DNA from: Fidelibacterota bacterium
Lineage (GTDB): Bacteria; Marinisomatota; Marinisomatia; Marinisomatales; UBA1611
Direction of reading: 5' to 3'
Assembly (NCBI GenBank): GCA_002694025.1
Contig: NZKX01000077.1
Span: 1-6,675 of the forward strand
Length of the DNA: 6,675 bases
Shown: in pieces, positions 1 through 5,886 of the stretch
How the letters are laid out: every line of letters starts with the position of its first letter
Position numbering within the stretch: the first letter of the stretch is position 1
Notes under the pieces: model-generated
What the model saw: the letters and a program-made list of their open reading frames with translations, nothing else
What the model was told of the DNA's origin: nothing
Database searches by the model: none
Position numbers and translations under genes: made by a program

Positions 1-333
1 AAATAAGCTCGCCCATTTATCAGGGTTGTATTTAATAGGATTGAATAAGTTTATAAAATTCCTGTAAGGAAAATCATTTCCATAATTTTTAAAATGATAC
101 TTAGTGCGTGCTGAATCGCCATTTAGCAAACCATTGAGATACCATTCAGCATAGCTTCCTTTCGGACCCCAAGCAGGAACAGAATAAAGGCCCCAATGAA
201 TAAATATTCCGAATTTTGCATCTTTGAACCATTGAGGAGTAGGTCGCTTATCTAAAGAATCCCATTTTGCCTCATATTTTTCTTTGTTGGTACATGAAAA
301 TACAATAAAAATAAAAATGAGAAACTTCTTCAT
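1..333 (-). CDS. Alpha-L-fucosidase (GH29) lipoprotein, N-terminal part, runs off the window
   Basis: Open for 111 codons from ATG at 333 to the window edge with no stop, so only the N-terminus is present. Residues 1-13 are a short basic and hydrophobic signal ending in a lipobox-like IVFSC, which predicts lipid attachment at Cys14 and a cell-envelope location. After a short linker come LDKRPTPQWFKDAKFG, FIHWGLYSVPAWGPKG (residues 44-59) and YAEWYLN (61-67). This is the characteristic start of the GH29 alpha-L-fucosidase barrel; in characterised members the HWG histidine and the following Glu-Trp contact fucose. The catalytic nucleophile Asp would lie beyond the window. The enzyme would release alpha-linked L-fucose from polysaccharides or glycoproteins. 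It starts 63 bases after the pilX-like stop, with a Fur-like palindrome between. No clear Shine-Dalgarno is visible. Family call is firm; exact linkage specificity cannot be read. Confidence 0.9.
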   Translation of the reverse strand, partial: MKKFLIFIFIVFSCTNKEKYEAKWDSLDKRPTPQWFKDAKFGIFIHWGLYSVPAWGPKGSYAEWYLNGLLNGDSARTKYHFKNYGNDFPYRNFINLFNPIKYNPDKWASLF

Positions 334-383
334 TATTATCTTGAATGAATAATGGGCTTATATAAAATATTTAATGAAAAGAA

Positions 384-398
384 TGATAATCATTATCT
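384..398. promoter_or_regulatory. Fur-box-like palindrome upstream of the fucosidase gene
   Basis: The plus strand reads TGATAATCATTATCT. This contains a perfect 6-1-6 inverted repeat GATAAT-C-ATTATC and matches 14 of 15 positions of the 7-1-7 Fur model TGATAATnATTATCA. Over 379-397 it matches 17 of 19 positions of the classical Fur consensus. It lies about 50 bases upstream of the fucosidase ATG and overlaps the stop codon of the pilX-like gene. Binding of a Fur-family regulator is inference; A+T-rich DNA can give such palindromes by chance. Confidence 0.4.
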
Positions 399-2313
399 AA
401 TATTCTAAGTAAGAGCCTGGGACTATGAAAGGATTTAGACCTGTTACAAGGCCTGTAAACTCAGGAATATTACCTTTTGTAATAGATGCTAGGTCACTTT
501 GAAAATCAACAATATATTTTGAAACGACAGATCCCACAATATCTGTATCTCCATTTAACGTAAATAAGGAGCTATAATTTAGAATTGCTCCATAAATGTT
601 CGATCCATCAAACGCTAAACTATTTCCCTTTGAAACAACAAGACCATATATATTAGAATTATTATAGTAAGCATTCCCTTTTGAATAAATGATAACGGGA
701 GAATTGATATCAGTACCTGTTTGAGAATTAGAAATTGAAATACTTCCACTGCAAATTATAAAAATATTTCCATTAATAACGGTGCTTGCACTAATAGTTA
801 TATCCCCATTAGCAACAATATAACCAGGACCATTAAAGGTTGAACCCGATATAAAAAGATTTCCGTTTGATAGTAGCTGACTATTTGGAAGCAAGGTTAA
901 ATCTACAGTTTCATTTTCATATGATGAATTACTCAATTTTGATAAAGTTGGACCAGAAACCCATGAGGGATCATTCTTTAAGTAACCATCATTGTTTGAC
1001 TCGGTTTGAGTATCGTTCGCTACAGAACCTGAATTCTCCTGAAAATTATAATATGATGTTAAACCATCTTCATCACCATTAAGTACAGTATCTTTCAAAC
1101 TAGCAATTTGGGATTGCGTCCTTGTGGTATTCCAAAGTCTCACCTCATCAATTTTGCCACCAAAATACTTAGCAGAATTATAATCACCAGTATGAAATTT
1201 TGTATCTTTGTTCCTTGCAATCGATATATCTCCGCCATGATTCCAGAGTTTTGATCCCTCTCCAATACCAAATTCCACACCGTTCAAATATCCTTTGAAA
1301 ACATTACTTGAAACGGAATTACCTCCCTGAAGCGTAAGCGCAACATGATACCAAGTATTATTCATAATGGAGCTGGTTGACAAAAATGTTCCTGGATCCC
1401 AATTACTTTCATTGTTTGGCTCATTCCACCCTCCGACATACAAAGAGCCCTCATAAATATAAATATTTAGACCTCTTACCGTCCCGCCTTGCTCATAGAT
1501 AGTTTGTTTTATTGAACTAGTATCTTTATTATTTACGCTAAACCACGCTTCAATTGTTTTATGAGTATGATTATTGCTGCCTGTATTTAAGTCATTTGAG
1601 TTTAAAATTTCAACATATTGATTAATGCCATCAAAATTGAGTGCATAATTAGTATATGAATTTGGAGCATTTGAAGCGCTCATTAATAAATTCTCATAAT
1701 ATGTAGAGTCAATATATGGAAAGCTCGGATATGATGAAATTTGTGTTCCTCCAGAACCTGAACTAATATAAGTTATTCCATTAATCGTACCGCTACCAAC
1801 CCCTACACTTCCATTAAAAAACATGTCACCGCTAATAGTGCCAATCGACCTATTAAATGTTTGAGATGCAGTGTTATTTCCATAGAAAGAAAAACAAAAT
1901 GCTTCCGGCACTGAAGATATAATATATCTAATGTTTCTTTTTACATCATCAATAGATGCAGAAGAAGTCATTCTTAAATATTGAGTGTAAGGTAATTCAT
2001 GATTTGATTCATTATAATTTGAATCAAATGATACATGGTAGCTACCGTTATTTAGATCGCCTGATATATTATCGATATTTATGTTTTCTTTATTCTTTGA
2101 AGACTTATAAATCTGCATACCATGTTCGGCACCTGAAAAGGCAAGATTTCTGGTCTTTATATCCAGAATATGGTATGACCCATTACGTGTTTCAGAAATG
2201 GAAAAGCGTGCGAGATAGAAAGCAAAAATACTAAGCACGATAAAAATACCCATTGTAGAAGCCATTAGAATCATACCCGATTCATTACTTTGACCTTTTT
2301 TTAGAGTTTTCAT
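397..2313 (-). CDS. PilX/GspK-like minor pilin with an inserted LamG (jelly-roll) domain
   Basis: A 638-residue protein ending the minor-pilin cluster. Residues 1-13 are a basic leader ending in Gly13. The mature part starts MILMASTMGIFIVLSIFAFY and has Ala, not Glu, at +5; lack of Glu5 is typical of GspK, and PilX-type tip subunits often share it. ISETRNGSYHI (39-49) and LAFSGAEHGMQ (57-67) match the PilX pattern after the helix. Residues 150-195 are a Gly/Ser-rich beta-repeat stretch. Residues about 222-455 form a LamG/concanavalin-like domain: ALNFDG (224-229), TIEAWF (253-258), WYHVALT (321-327), GYLNG (341-345), GKIDEVRLWN (386-395) and GLTSYYNF (417-424). Residues 480-605 return to the beta-repeat style (SGSTFNGPGYIVANGDITIS), as in bactofilin-like or DUF-type PilX C-termini. 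Only two cysteines occur (140, 521). It starts 2 bases after the GspJ-like stop. The inferred role is pilus-tip adhesin; the ligand is unknown. Confidence 0.85.
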   Translation of the reverse strand: MKTLKKGQSNESGMILMASTMGIFIVLSIFAFYLARFSISETRNGSYHILDIKTRNLAFSGAEHGMQIYKSSKNKENINIDNISGDLNNGSYHVSFDSNYNESNHELPYTQYLRMTSSASIDDVKRNIRYIISSVPEAFCFSFYGNNTASQTFNRSIGTISGDMFFNGSVGVGSGTINGITYISSGSGGTQISSYPSFPYIDSTYYENLLMSASNAPNSYTNYALNFDGINQYVEILNSNDLNTGSNNHTHKTIEAWFSVNNKDTSSIKQTIYEQGGTVRGLNIYIYEGSLYVGGWNEPNNESNWDPGTFLSTSSIMNNTWYHVALTLQGGNSVSSNVFKGYLNGVEFGIGEGSKLWNHGGDISIARNKDTKFHTGDYNSAKYFGGKIDEVRLWNTTRTQSQIASLKDTVLNGDEDGLTSYYNFQENSGSVANDTQTESNNDGYLKNDPSWVSGPTLSKLSNSSYENETVDLTLLPNSQLLSNGNLFISGSTFNGPGYIVANGDITISASTVINGNIFIICSGSISISNSQTGTDINSPVIIYSKGNAYYNNSNIYGLVVSKGNSLAFDGSNIYGAILNYSSLFTLNGDTDIVGSVVSKYIVDFQSDLASITKGNIPEFTGLVTGLNPFIVPGSYLEY

Positions 2314-2315
2314 AA

Positions 2316-2864
2316 TTAGTGATAACTCATTTTTTTGCCAAATCTAAAATTGATTGGGTAAATATAAGAAGACAATGAAAATGTATCAGGACCCTTTTGA
2401 AATGTAAGTTTTAATTTGGTTAGGTGTACGGATTCTGCTTCCAATAAAGTTAAGCTACCCGTACTAGAAGGGGTTATATCATTATAAATATTGTTGTAGA
2501 AATAAAAGTTATTTGAAGAAACAGCATTAGATAAATCGCTATAATTACTACCATCGAGGCTCAATTCAAGCCCACCTGAATTAATTCTAAATTCTCTAGA
2601 AATATTATTTGCGTTTTTTAATTTCAAATTTTCTTGTCCAGATTGATTAAAGTCTTCAGAATTTCTCTGCCCTTGAGTCTCCCTCATAAGTCTCCAAAAT
2701 GCTGAGCGAGATTCACTTACAAAACCTTGTCTATCTGTCTCATCAACATAGATATCAGCTCCTTGGTATAGTAAACTGGCTGCCATAGATCCAATGATAC
2801 CTGTAATAAAAATGACAATAACAATTTCAATCATTGTAAATGCTTTTGTGTTTGACATTTTCAT
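2316..2864 (-). CDS. GspJ/PilW-like minor pilin (pseudopilin)
   Basis: A 182-residue prepilin-like protein. The leader MKMSNTKA is followed by FTMIEIVIVIFITGIIGSMA, with Glu at mature position 5 and Phe at +1. The residue before the predicted cut is Ala8 rather than the usual Gly. The stretch AFWRLMRETQGQRN (55-68), after a tyrosine-rich helix end (YQGADIYVDETDRQ), fits the GspJ/PilW family, in which a long amphipathic helix precedes a beta-sheet C-domain. The C-terminal LTKLKLTFQKG and the strands after it also fit. Its place, third in an H-I-J-K series and directly before the large PilX/GspK-like gene, supports the assignment. ATG at 2864 follows the upstream stop after one base, so translation is probably coupled; an ATG two codons later is an alternative start. 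No pathway label beyond T4P or type II secretion-like assembly can be justified. Confidence 0.8.
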   Translation of the reverse strand: MKMSNTKAFTMIEIVIVIFITGIIGSMAASLLYQGADIYVDETDRQGFVSESRSAFWRLMRETQGQRNSEDFNQSGQENLKLKNANNISREFRINSGGLELSLDGSNYSDLSNAVSSNNFYFYNNIYNDITPSSTGSLTLLEAESVHLTKLKLTFQKGPDTFSLSSYIYPINFRFGKKMSYH

Positions 2865-2865
2865 T

Positions 2866-3357
2866 TTATAACCCTGAACTAATAATCATCATGTCAGTGA
2901 TTGCTGGTTGAGTGTTGTGTACAACTGTTACAGTAGCGCATTTAAAATTTGTCTGAACTACAGGATTAGGATTCAGATTAAAAGTCCCATTATCTAATGA
3001 TACATACTTTACTTGGACAGAATAACTGTAGCCAGGATACTCAGTTATTGAAGAGACACTGTAACCATTGAAATCATCTATATCATCAAAATCTTCTACT
3101 GTAGATTCACCTGAGTCTTTGCCTATAATTAATGACCAAGGTGCGATAGGGTTTTCATCAAATTTTCGTGCTCTAATCTCATTTTGAATGCTATTAAGAA
3201 TTACTCCTTGGATCGTTCTAATTTCTGAATTTACTCTAATTCTTTTGCCAGTATTTAATGCTTTTAAAAATATCATAAAAGATAATGTTAGCAATAACAA
3301 TACTACTACGACTTCTACAAGGGTAAACCCTTCCTTAATTTTCGTAGCTATCTTCAC
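2866..3357 (-). CDS. GspI/PilV-like minor pilin (pseudopilin)
   Basis: A 163-residue protein with leader MKIATKIKEG and mature N-terminus FTLVEVVVVLLLLTLSFMIF. It has Gly at -1 and Glu at +5, so it should be processed by a prepilin peptidase and sit in the inner membrane before assembly. LNSIQNEIRARKFDENP (55-71) is the helix end plus the FDEN-type turn common in PilV/MshD/GspI-like proteins. The C-domain is a short beta region. The start is GTG at 3357, whose G is the last base of the TAG stop of the preceding gene; GGAG at 3367-3370, nine bases upstream, serves as ribosome binding site. One cysteine (Cys140) is present. The position between GspH-like and GspJ-like genes is the main reason to prefer GspI/PilV over a generic minor pilin. 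Confidence 0.8.
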   Translation of the reverse strand: MKIATKIKEGFTLVEVVVVLLLLTLSFMIFLKALNTGKRIRVNSEIRTIQGVILNSIQNEIRARKFDENPIAPWSLIIGKDSGESTVEDFDDIDDFNGYSVSSITEYPGYSYSVQVKYVSLDNGTFNLNPNPVVQTNFKCATVTVVHNTQPAITDMMIISSGL

Positions 3358-3833
3358 TAATTAACGCTCCATTTACCAGTAATTGGTTCTATTATAATCG
3401 TCTTTGTATTTAGCTCAATCAAACCTCCGGAAATTGGATCTCCCAAAGGTTGAAACTGGAGATTGGACGTACCGTTGAAGTTTACATTTTTTATATCCAC
3501 ATTCTTTAGATAAGGGTTATCTAATGAAATAATGCCATCGCTATTGCTATTAGGAAAGGTTTTGATTATTCCAGACCCATTATAAACTCCATAGCTTTCT
3601 TGATCTTTATCAAACATAATAATAATAGTTTCATTACGTGCAAATGCCATTGAGCGAGCAAGGTCTATATCATTAGTAATTTGATCTATAGCAATTTGTT
3701 CTTTGATTGTTGTAAGTCCTGTATCAGTTCTCGTAAGCGCCATGGTTGTAAAAATACCTATAAGCATAATTACAACAATTAATTCAATTAAAGAGAATCC
3801 TGCTAAGTAAGAATATTTTCTGAGATGTAACAT
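3357..3833 (-). CDS. GspH/FimT-like minor pilin (pseudopilin)
   Basis: From ATG 3833 the protein is 158 residues, with leader MLHLRKYSYLAG and mature N-terminus FSLIELIVVIMLIGIFTTMA (Gly at -1, Glu at +5). A TTG at 3848 would add five residues; ATG is preferred because neither start has a good Shine-Dalgarno and the shorter leader is more typical. DIDLARSMAFARNETIIIMF (56-75) matches the GspH/FimT pattern of a helix leading into the first strand. FQPLGDPISGG (127-137) and the C-terminal IIIEPITGKWSVN match the FDPLGRP...TGR-like end of this family. FimT/GspH proteins are minor subunits that help start fibre assembly or, in some FimT, bind DNA; no DNA-binding role can be inferred here. It overlaps the next gene by one base. 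Confidence 0.8.
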   Translation of the reverse strand: MLHLRKYSYLAGFSLIELIVVIMLIGIFTTMALTRTDTGLTTIKEQIAIDQITNDIDLARSMAFARNETIIIMFDKDQESYGVYNGSGIIKTFPNSNSDGIISLDNPYLKNVDIKNVNFNGTSNLQFQPLGDPISGGLIELNTKTIIIEPITGKWSVN

Positions 3834-3877
3834 CTTTTTAATGGTCAAAATCGGTTTTCAACCATAAGAATACGGTT

Positions 3878-4357
3878 TTATATATTATAAGTAAAGGATT
3901 TTCCGTACGATGGACTATCTATATCGATGTCTTCAATTTTTATGTAATACCGAATTTCGCCCGTTATTTGAACCGTATCTTTCCAGGTAGTGTATTTAAA
4001 AGGATAATTATTAGCATTTTTAGGAACAACTCCTCTAGAAAACAAGTTATTAGGCGAGGTCAAGGATATAGAAGAATCAATAGCCGCTTCTGCCCATTCA
4101 TCATCCATCAAGCTGTTTTCGTTATCTGGCGATGGAGGAAAATGGGCTACATAACCTTCCCTTTGCATTGATCTGTAGAAATAGTGGAAAAATGCCTCTC
4201 TTATTGTATGCATATTTGCAATATTTCTTTCTCCTTGGGTTTCTTCTGACACATTTGTGAACTTTGGTGCGGCGAGACTCAATAAAGTTCCCATCAAGGC
4301 AACTGTAACTACAAGTTCAGTCATGGTGAAACCGCTAATAATAAATCTTTTTCTCAT
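3878..4357 (-). CDS. Type IV pilin-like protein of the APKF group
   Basis: A 159-residue protein with leader MRKRFIISG and mature start FTMTELVVTVALMGTLLSLA followed by APKF. It has Glu at +5 and Pro at mature position 22, as in canonical type IV pilins. The helix continues through NIANMHTIREAFFHYFYRSM. The segments HFPPSPD (72-78), NLFSRGVVP (104-112) and NNYPFKYTTW (116-125) echo, more loosely, the RGRFPGQ, LFNNFASP and SPFQDGHY blocks of the two larger pilin-like genes at 5649 and 6521, so it is probably a distant, shorter paralogue. It is the first gene after the strong terminator at 4397-4424. No Shine-Dalgarno is seen before the ATG. It lacks hallmarks of a specific minor-pilin class; a role as minor subunit is inferred from position. 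Confidence 0.75.
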   Translation of the reverse strand: MRKRFIISGFTMTELVVTVALMGTLLSLAAPKFTNVSEETQGERNIANMHTIREAFFHYFYRSMQREGYVAHFPPSPDNENSLMDDEWAEAAIDSSISLTSPNNLFSRGVVPKNANNYPFKYTTWKDTVQITGEIRYYIKIEDIDIDSPSYGKSFTYNI

Positions 4358-4396
4358 TAATCGTATTAATATAATCGATAATTCTTTTCAAATTTA

Positions 4397-4424
4397 AAAA
4401 GGCTCTGATTACTCAGAGCCTTTT
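4397..4424 (-). terminator. Strong intrinsic terminator after the canonical pilin
   Basis: A perfect 12-bp stem (AAAAGGCTCTGA / TCAGAGCCTTTT) closes a 4-base loop. On the minus strand the GC-rich stem is followed by a T-run. It lies 33 bases after the stop of the 146-aa pilin and 39 bases before the next gene. The plus strand also has a T-run after the stem, so it could work in both directions. Confidence 0.85.
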
Positions 4425-4456
4425 ATTTTTATACTATTTGAAGATATGTTTTGAAA

Positions 4457-4897
4457 TTAATCTCCAGCTCCAGATTCTCTTTCTCCAAGAGTACCAGTAG
4501 ATTGATCACCATCGAGATTATCACCAGTTACAGCATAATCCCAATGATGAACAGTTCCATCGTTACGCATGTGAGTGATATTACTAGATGAGCTATTAAA
4601 AGTCCATTCTCCATCCGTATCAGCGTCGTCTGAGTCAGTTGCATCATAACCCGCTGGAGTGGTTGCCAAAGCAGTCCATGGGTTTGCTGGCCAACTTCTA
4701 TTACCATTTGCCATTAACTGTTCAGTTGCATACTGTTCTAGTCCTGCTGTGATGGCTGATATTACAGCATCTTCAGCGGCTTTTTCAGCTTCAGTGACCG
4801 AGGTCATATATCTAGGTATTGCTACCGCGGCTAAAATACCGAGGATAATTGTGACCATTATTAATTCTATGAGTGTGAAACCTTTGTTACTCTTCAT
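4457..4897 (-). CDS. Type IV pilin (PilA/GspG-like), candidate major pilin
   Basis: A 146-residue protein with a very short leader MKSNKG and mature N-terminus FTLIELIMVTIILGILAAVA ending in IPRY. It has Gly at -1, Glu at +5 and Pro at +22, the full canonical type IVa/pseudopilin signature. The helix continues through EKAAEDAVISAITAGLEQYA. The C-domain carries an Asp-rich stretch (DATDSDDADTDGEW, 85-98) and a strand pair ITHMRNDGTVHHWDY (107-121) common in short bacterial pilins. It has no cysteine, so there is no disulfide D-loop. Its ribosome binding site is the best in the window and a terminator follows directly; both fit high expression, so it is the favoured major fibre subunit (inference). 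GspG of a type II secretion system is the main alternative, but the acidic tail and lack of gsp core genes in view do not favour it. Confidence 0.85.
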   Translation of the reverse strand: MKSNKGFTLIELIMVTIILGILAAVAIPRYMTSVTEAEKAAEDAVISAITAGLEQYATEQLMANGNRSWPANPWTALATTPAGYDATDSDDADTDGEWTFNSSSSNITHMRNDGTVHHWDYAVTGDNLDGDQSTGTLGERESGAGD

Positions 4898-4903
4898 GAT
4901 TTA

Positions 4904-4910
4904 CTCCTTT
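4904..4910 (-). promoter_or_regulatory. Strong Shine-Dalgarno of the candidate major pilin
   Basis: AAAGGAG on the minus strand lies six bases before the ATG at 4897. It is the longest match to the anti-Shine-Dalgarno in the window and fixes this start. The two neighbours either side of the pilin block (starts at 6521 and 4357) show no such site. Confidence 0.8.
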
Positions 4911-4974
4911 ACTTTATTTTGTTTTCCTTTGGTTGTGGTATTAATGTGCTTGTTTTGTAATTATTTTAGTTCTT

Positions 4975-5649
4975 CTATGGCTGTAACTTCTTGTGAAATG
5001 CAGCTGGGCTTTCCAAATCAGCTACAAAGATAATTGGAGGAGCAGATTGAGATCCACTTCCACTTCCACCTATTACAGTGTATATGTAATGGCCATCCTG
5101 GAAAGGACTTTTGATTGCATCTCCACCAAACAGTTCTAAGAATTCTTCTGATCCTCTACCAACAGTTATTGTGTAGCCAGAATCTCCGGGGTAAACATCG
5201 CCTTCAGGATCTTCAACCGTACTCAACTGTGCATTCTCATCTAAGTCAGTATCTGGATTTGTACTACCAAACACAGAAGACCACTTAGAAGCAACTGGAG
5301 AAGCAAAATTATTGAAAAGTGCATCTTCAGCAGTTAAATCAGCAGCTAACTCAGCTTCGATATCACTAGAAACATATCCGCCACCTTCAGGAACATTCTG
5401 GTCAAACTTTGACTGTCCTGGAAATCTTCCACGACCAGATTCGGTTACCTCAGTATTATAAAAGTTATTAGCAGCTTTTAAAATTTTATCAATGTCAGCA
5501 AGAGTTTTCTTCTCTTTCGCACCCTCACCAACTCCAGAAAATTTAGGAGCAGCCGTAGTTGCAAGAGTAGCCATCATAGCTGTTGTTACAGCAAATTCCG
5601 CAAGTGATTGACCATTTACTCTTTTTAGCTTTTTCATTATTTTTTTCAT
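4975..5649 (-). CDS. Pilin-like protein with G|QSLAEF N-terminus, paralogue of the preceding gene
   Basis: A 224-residue protein. Leader MKKIMKKLKRVNG, then QSLAEFAVTTAMMATLATTA and APKF: Glu at +5 and Pro at +22 are kept, but +1 is Gln and the helix is Ala/Thr-rich instead of the usual FTLIEL. GQSLAEF resembles the start of TadE/Flp-type prepilins, yet the APKF end is type IVa-like. It shares blocks with the gene starting at 6521: GRGRFPGQ (72-79), a KF/KY-DQ motif, WSSVFG (123-128), SPFQDGHYIY (181-190) and ADLESP (210-215), showing a tandem duplication. AAGGA at 5657-5661 lies seven bases before the ATG, and a sigma-54-like element lies upstream. A second ATG at 5637 lacks a ribosome binding site. 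It may be a second fibre subunit or a minor one; function is not known. Confidence 0.75.
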   Translation of the reverse strand: MKKIMKKLKRVNGQSLAEFAVTTAMMATLATTAAPKFSGVGEGAKEKKTLADIDKILKAANNFYNTEVTESGRGRFPGQSKFDQNVPEGGGYVSSDIEAELAADLTAEDALFNNFASPVASKWSSVFGSTNPDTDLDENAQLSTVEDPEGDVYPGDSGYTITVGRGSEEFLELFGGDAIKSPFQDGHYIYTVIGGSGSGSQSAPPIIFVADLESPAAFHKKLQP

Positions 5650-5676
5650 AATATTTTCCTTATAAAATATTTATTA

Positions 5677-5886
5677 TTATTTACACAAATTCTGTGCCAA
5701 AGAAGTACTGTATTGGCATATTTCTTTTAAATTATTTGTTGTCCCATTAACTCTTCTCGATAAATCATTGTAATTAGGCATAATTTGGTTCAATTCATCG
5801 CTTATATTATCATTCTGCTGATGTATATAAATGTTATATAATTGTAATTCTTTGTTACATTGTATATTTTTGCTACAGTATATCAT
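5677..5886 (-). CDS. Doubtful small ORF (69 aa) between the two paralogous pilin genes
   Basis: Open from ATG 5886, which overlaps the TGA of the upstream pilin gene by four bases (ATGA), a layout typical of coupled translation. The product has no signal peptide, membrane segment or known motif; it is rich in Asn, Gln and Ile and has four cysteines (4, 10, 58, 68). I do not recognise it. Against it, its first 16 codons are largely made of the repeated 20-bp dyads at 5840-5877, and its last codons coincide with the sigma-54-like element at 5684-5700. The region may therefore be a promoter rather than a gene. A non-coding leader or spacer is at least as likely. Confidence 0.25.
   Translation of the reverse strand: MIYCSKNIQCNKELQLYNIYIHQQNDNISDELNQIMPNYNDLSRRVNGTTNNLKEICQYSTSLAQNLCK
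5684..5700 (-). promoter_or_regulatory. Imperfect sigma-54-like -24/-12 element before the second pilin-like gene
   Basis: The minus strand reads TTGGCACAGAATTTGTG. The -24 half TTGGCAC is perfect, and the -12 half is TTGT in place of TTGC, at exact GG-N10-G spacing. The predicted transcript would start near 5673 and give a leader of about 24 bases that includes the AAGGA ribosome binding site, which makes functional sense. The element aligns with the better match at 6533-6549 before the paralogue. The imperfect -12 half lowers confidence. Confidence 0.4.
5840..5877 (-). repeat. Two tandem 20-bp dyads, candidate activator binding sites
   Basis: On the minus strand TGTAGCAAAAATATACAATG (5877-5858) and TGTAACAAAGAATTACAATT (5859-5840) match at 15 of 20 positions with an 18-base period. 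The second holds the perfect inverted repeat TGTAA-N7-TTACA. A third copy lies before the other pilin gene at 6586-6605, matching this second copy at 17 of 20. They sit about 140-180 bases upstream of the -24 element at 5697, within the range of sigma-54 enhancer sites. The regulator is unknown. Confidence 0.4.

Noticed and set aside
867..1082. Plus-strand open frame within the PilX-like gene
   Set aside because: Antisense to the LamG coding region; the product is His/Asn-rich without motifs, as expected from complementing A+T-rich coding DNA. The similar plus-strand frames at 1956-2234 and 3968-4171 were rejected for the same reason.
3834..3848. TTG start at 3848 for the GspH/FimT-like gene
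   Set aside because: No ribosome binding site precedes it, and ATG 3833 gives a normal 12-residue leader. It cannot be fully excluded.
3849..3880. Small hairpin and repeated AAAACCG between the 159-aa and GspH-like genes
   Set aside because: The stem is only four bases and no T-run follows; it is not a credible terminator.
4358..4396. Sigma-70-like promoter (TTGAAA ... TAATAC) before the 159-aa pilin-like gene
   Set aside because: The -10 matches the consensus at only three of six positions and would put the transcript start inside or beyond the start codon.
4898..4974. A third sigma-54-like element before the canonical pilin
   Set aside because: No GG-N10-GC pattern is present in this 77-base gap; transcription probably comes from the upstream pilin gene.
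4659..5033. Plus-strand open frame of 124 codons across the end of one pilin gene and the start of the next
   Set aside because: It is the antisense shadow of two well-supported genes and of their intergenic gap. Its hydrophobic stretch is the complement of the pilin helix, and no promoter or ribosome binding site supports it.
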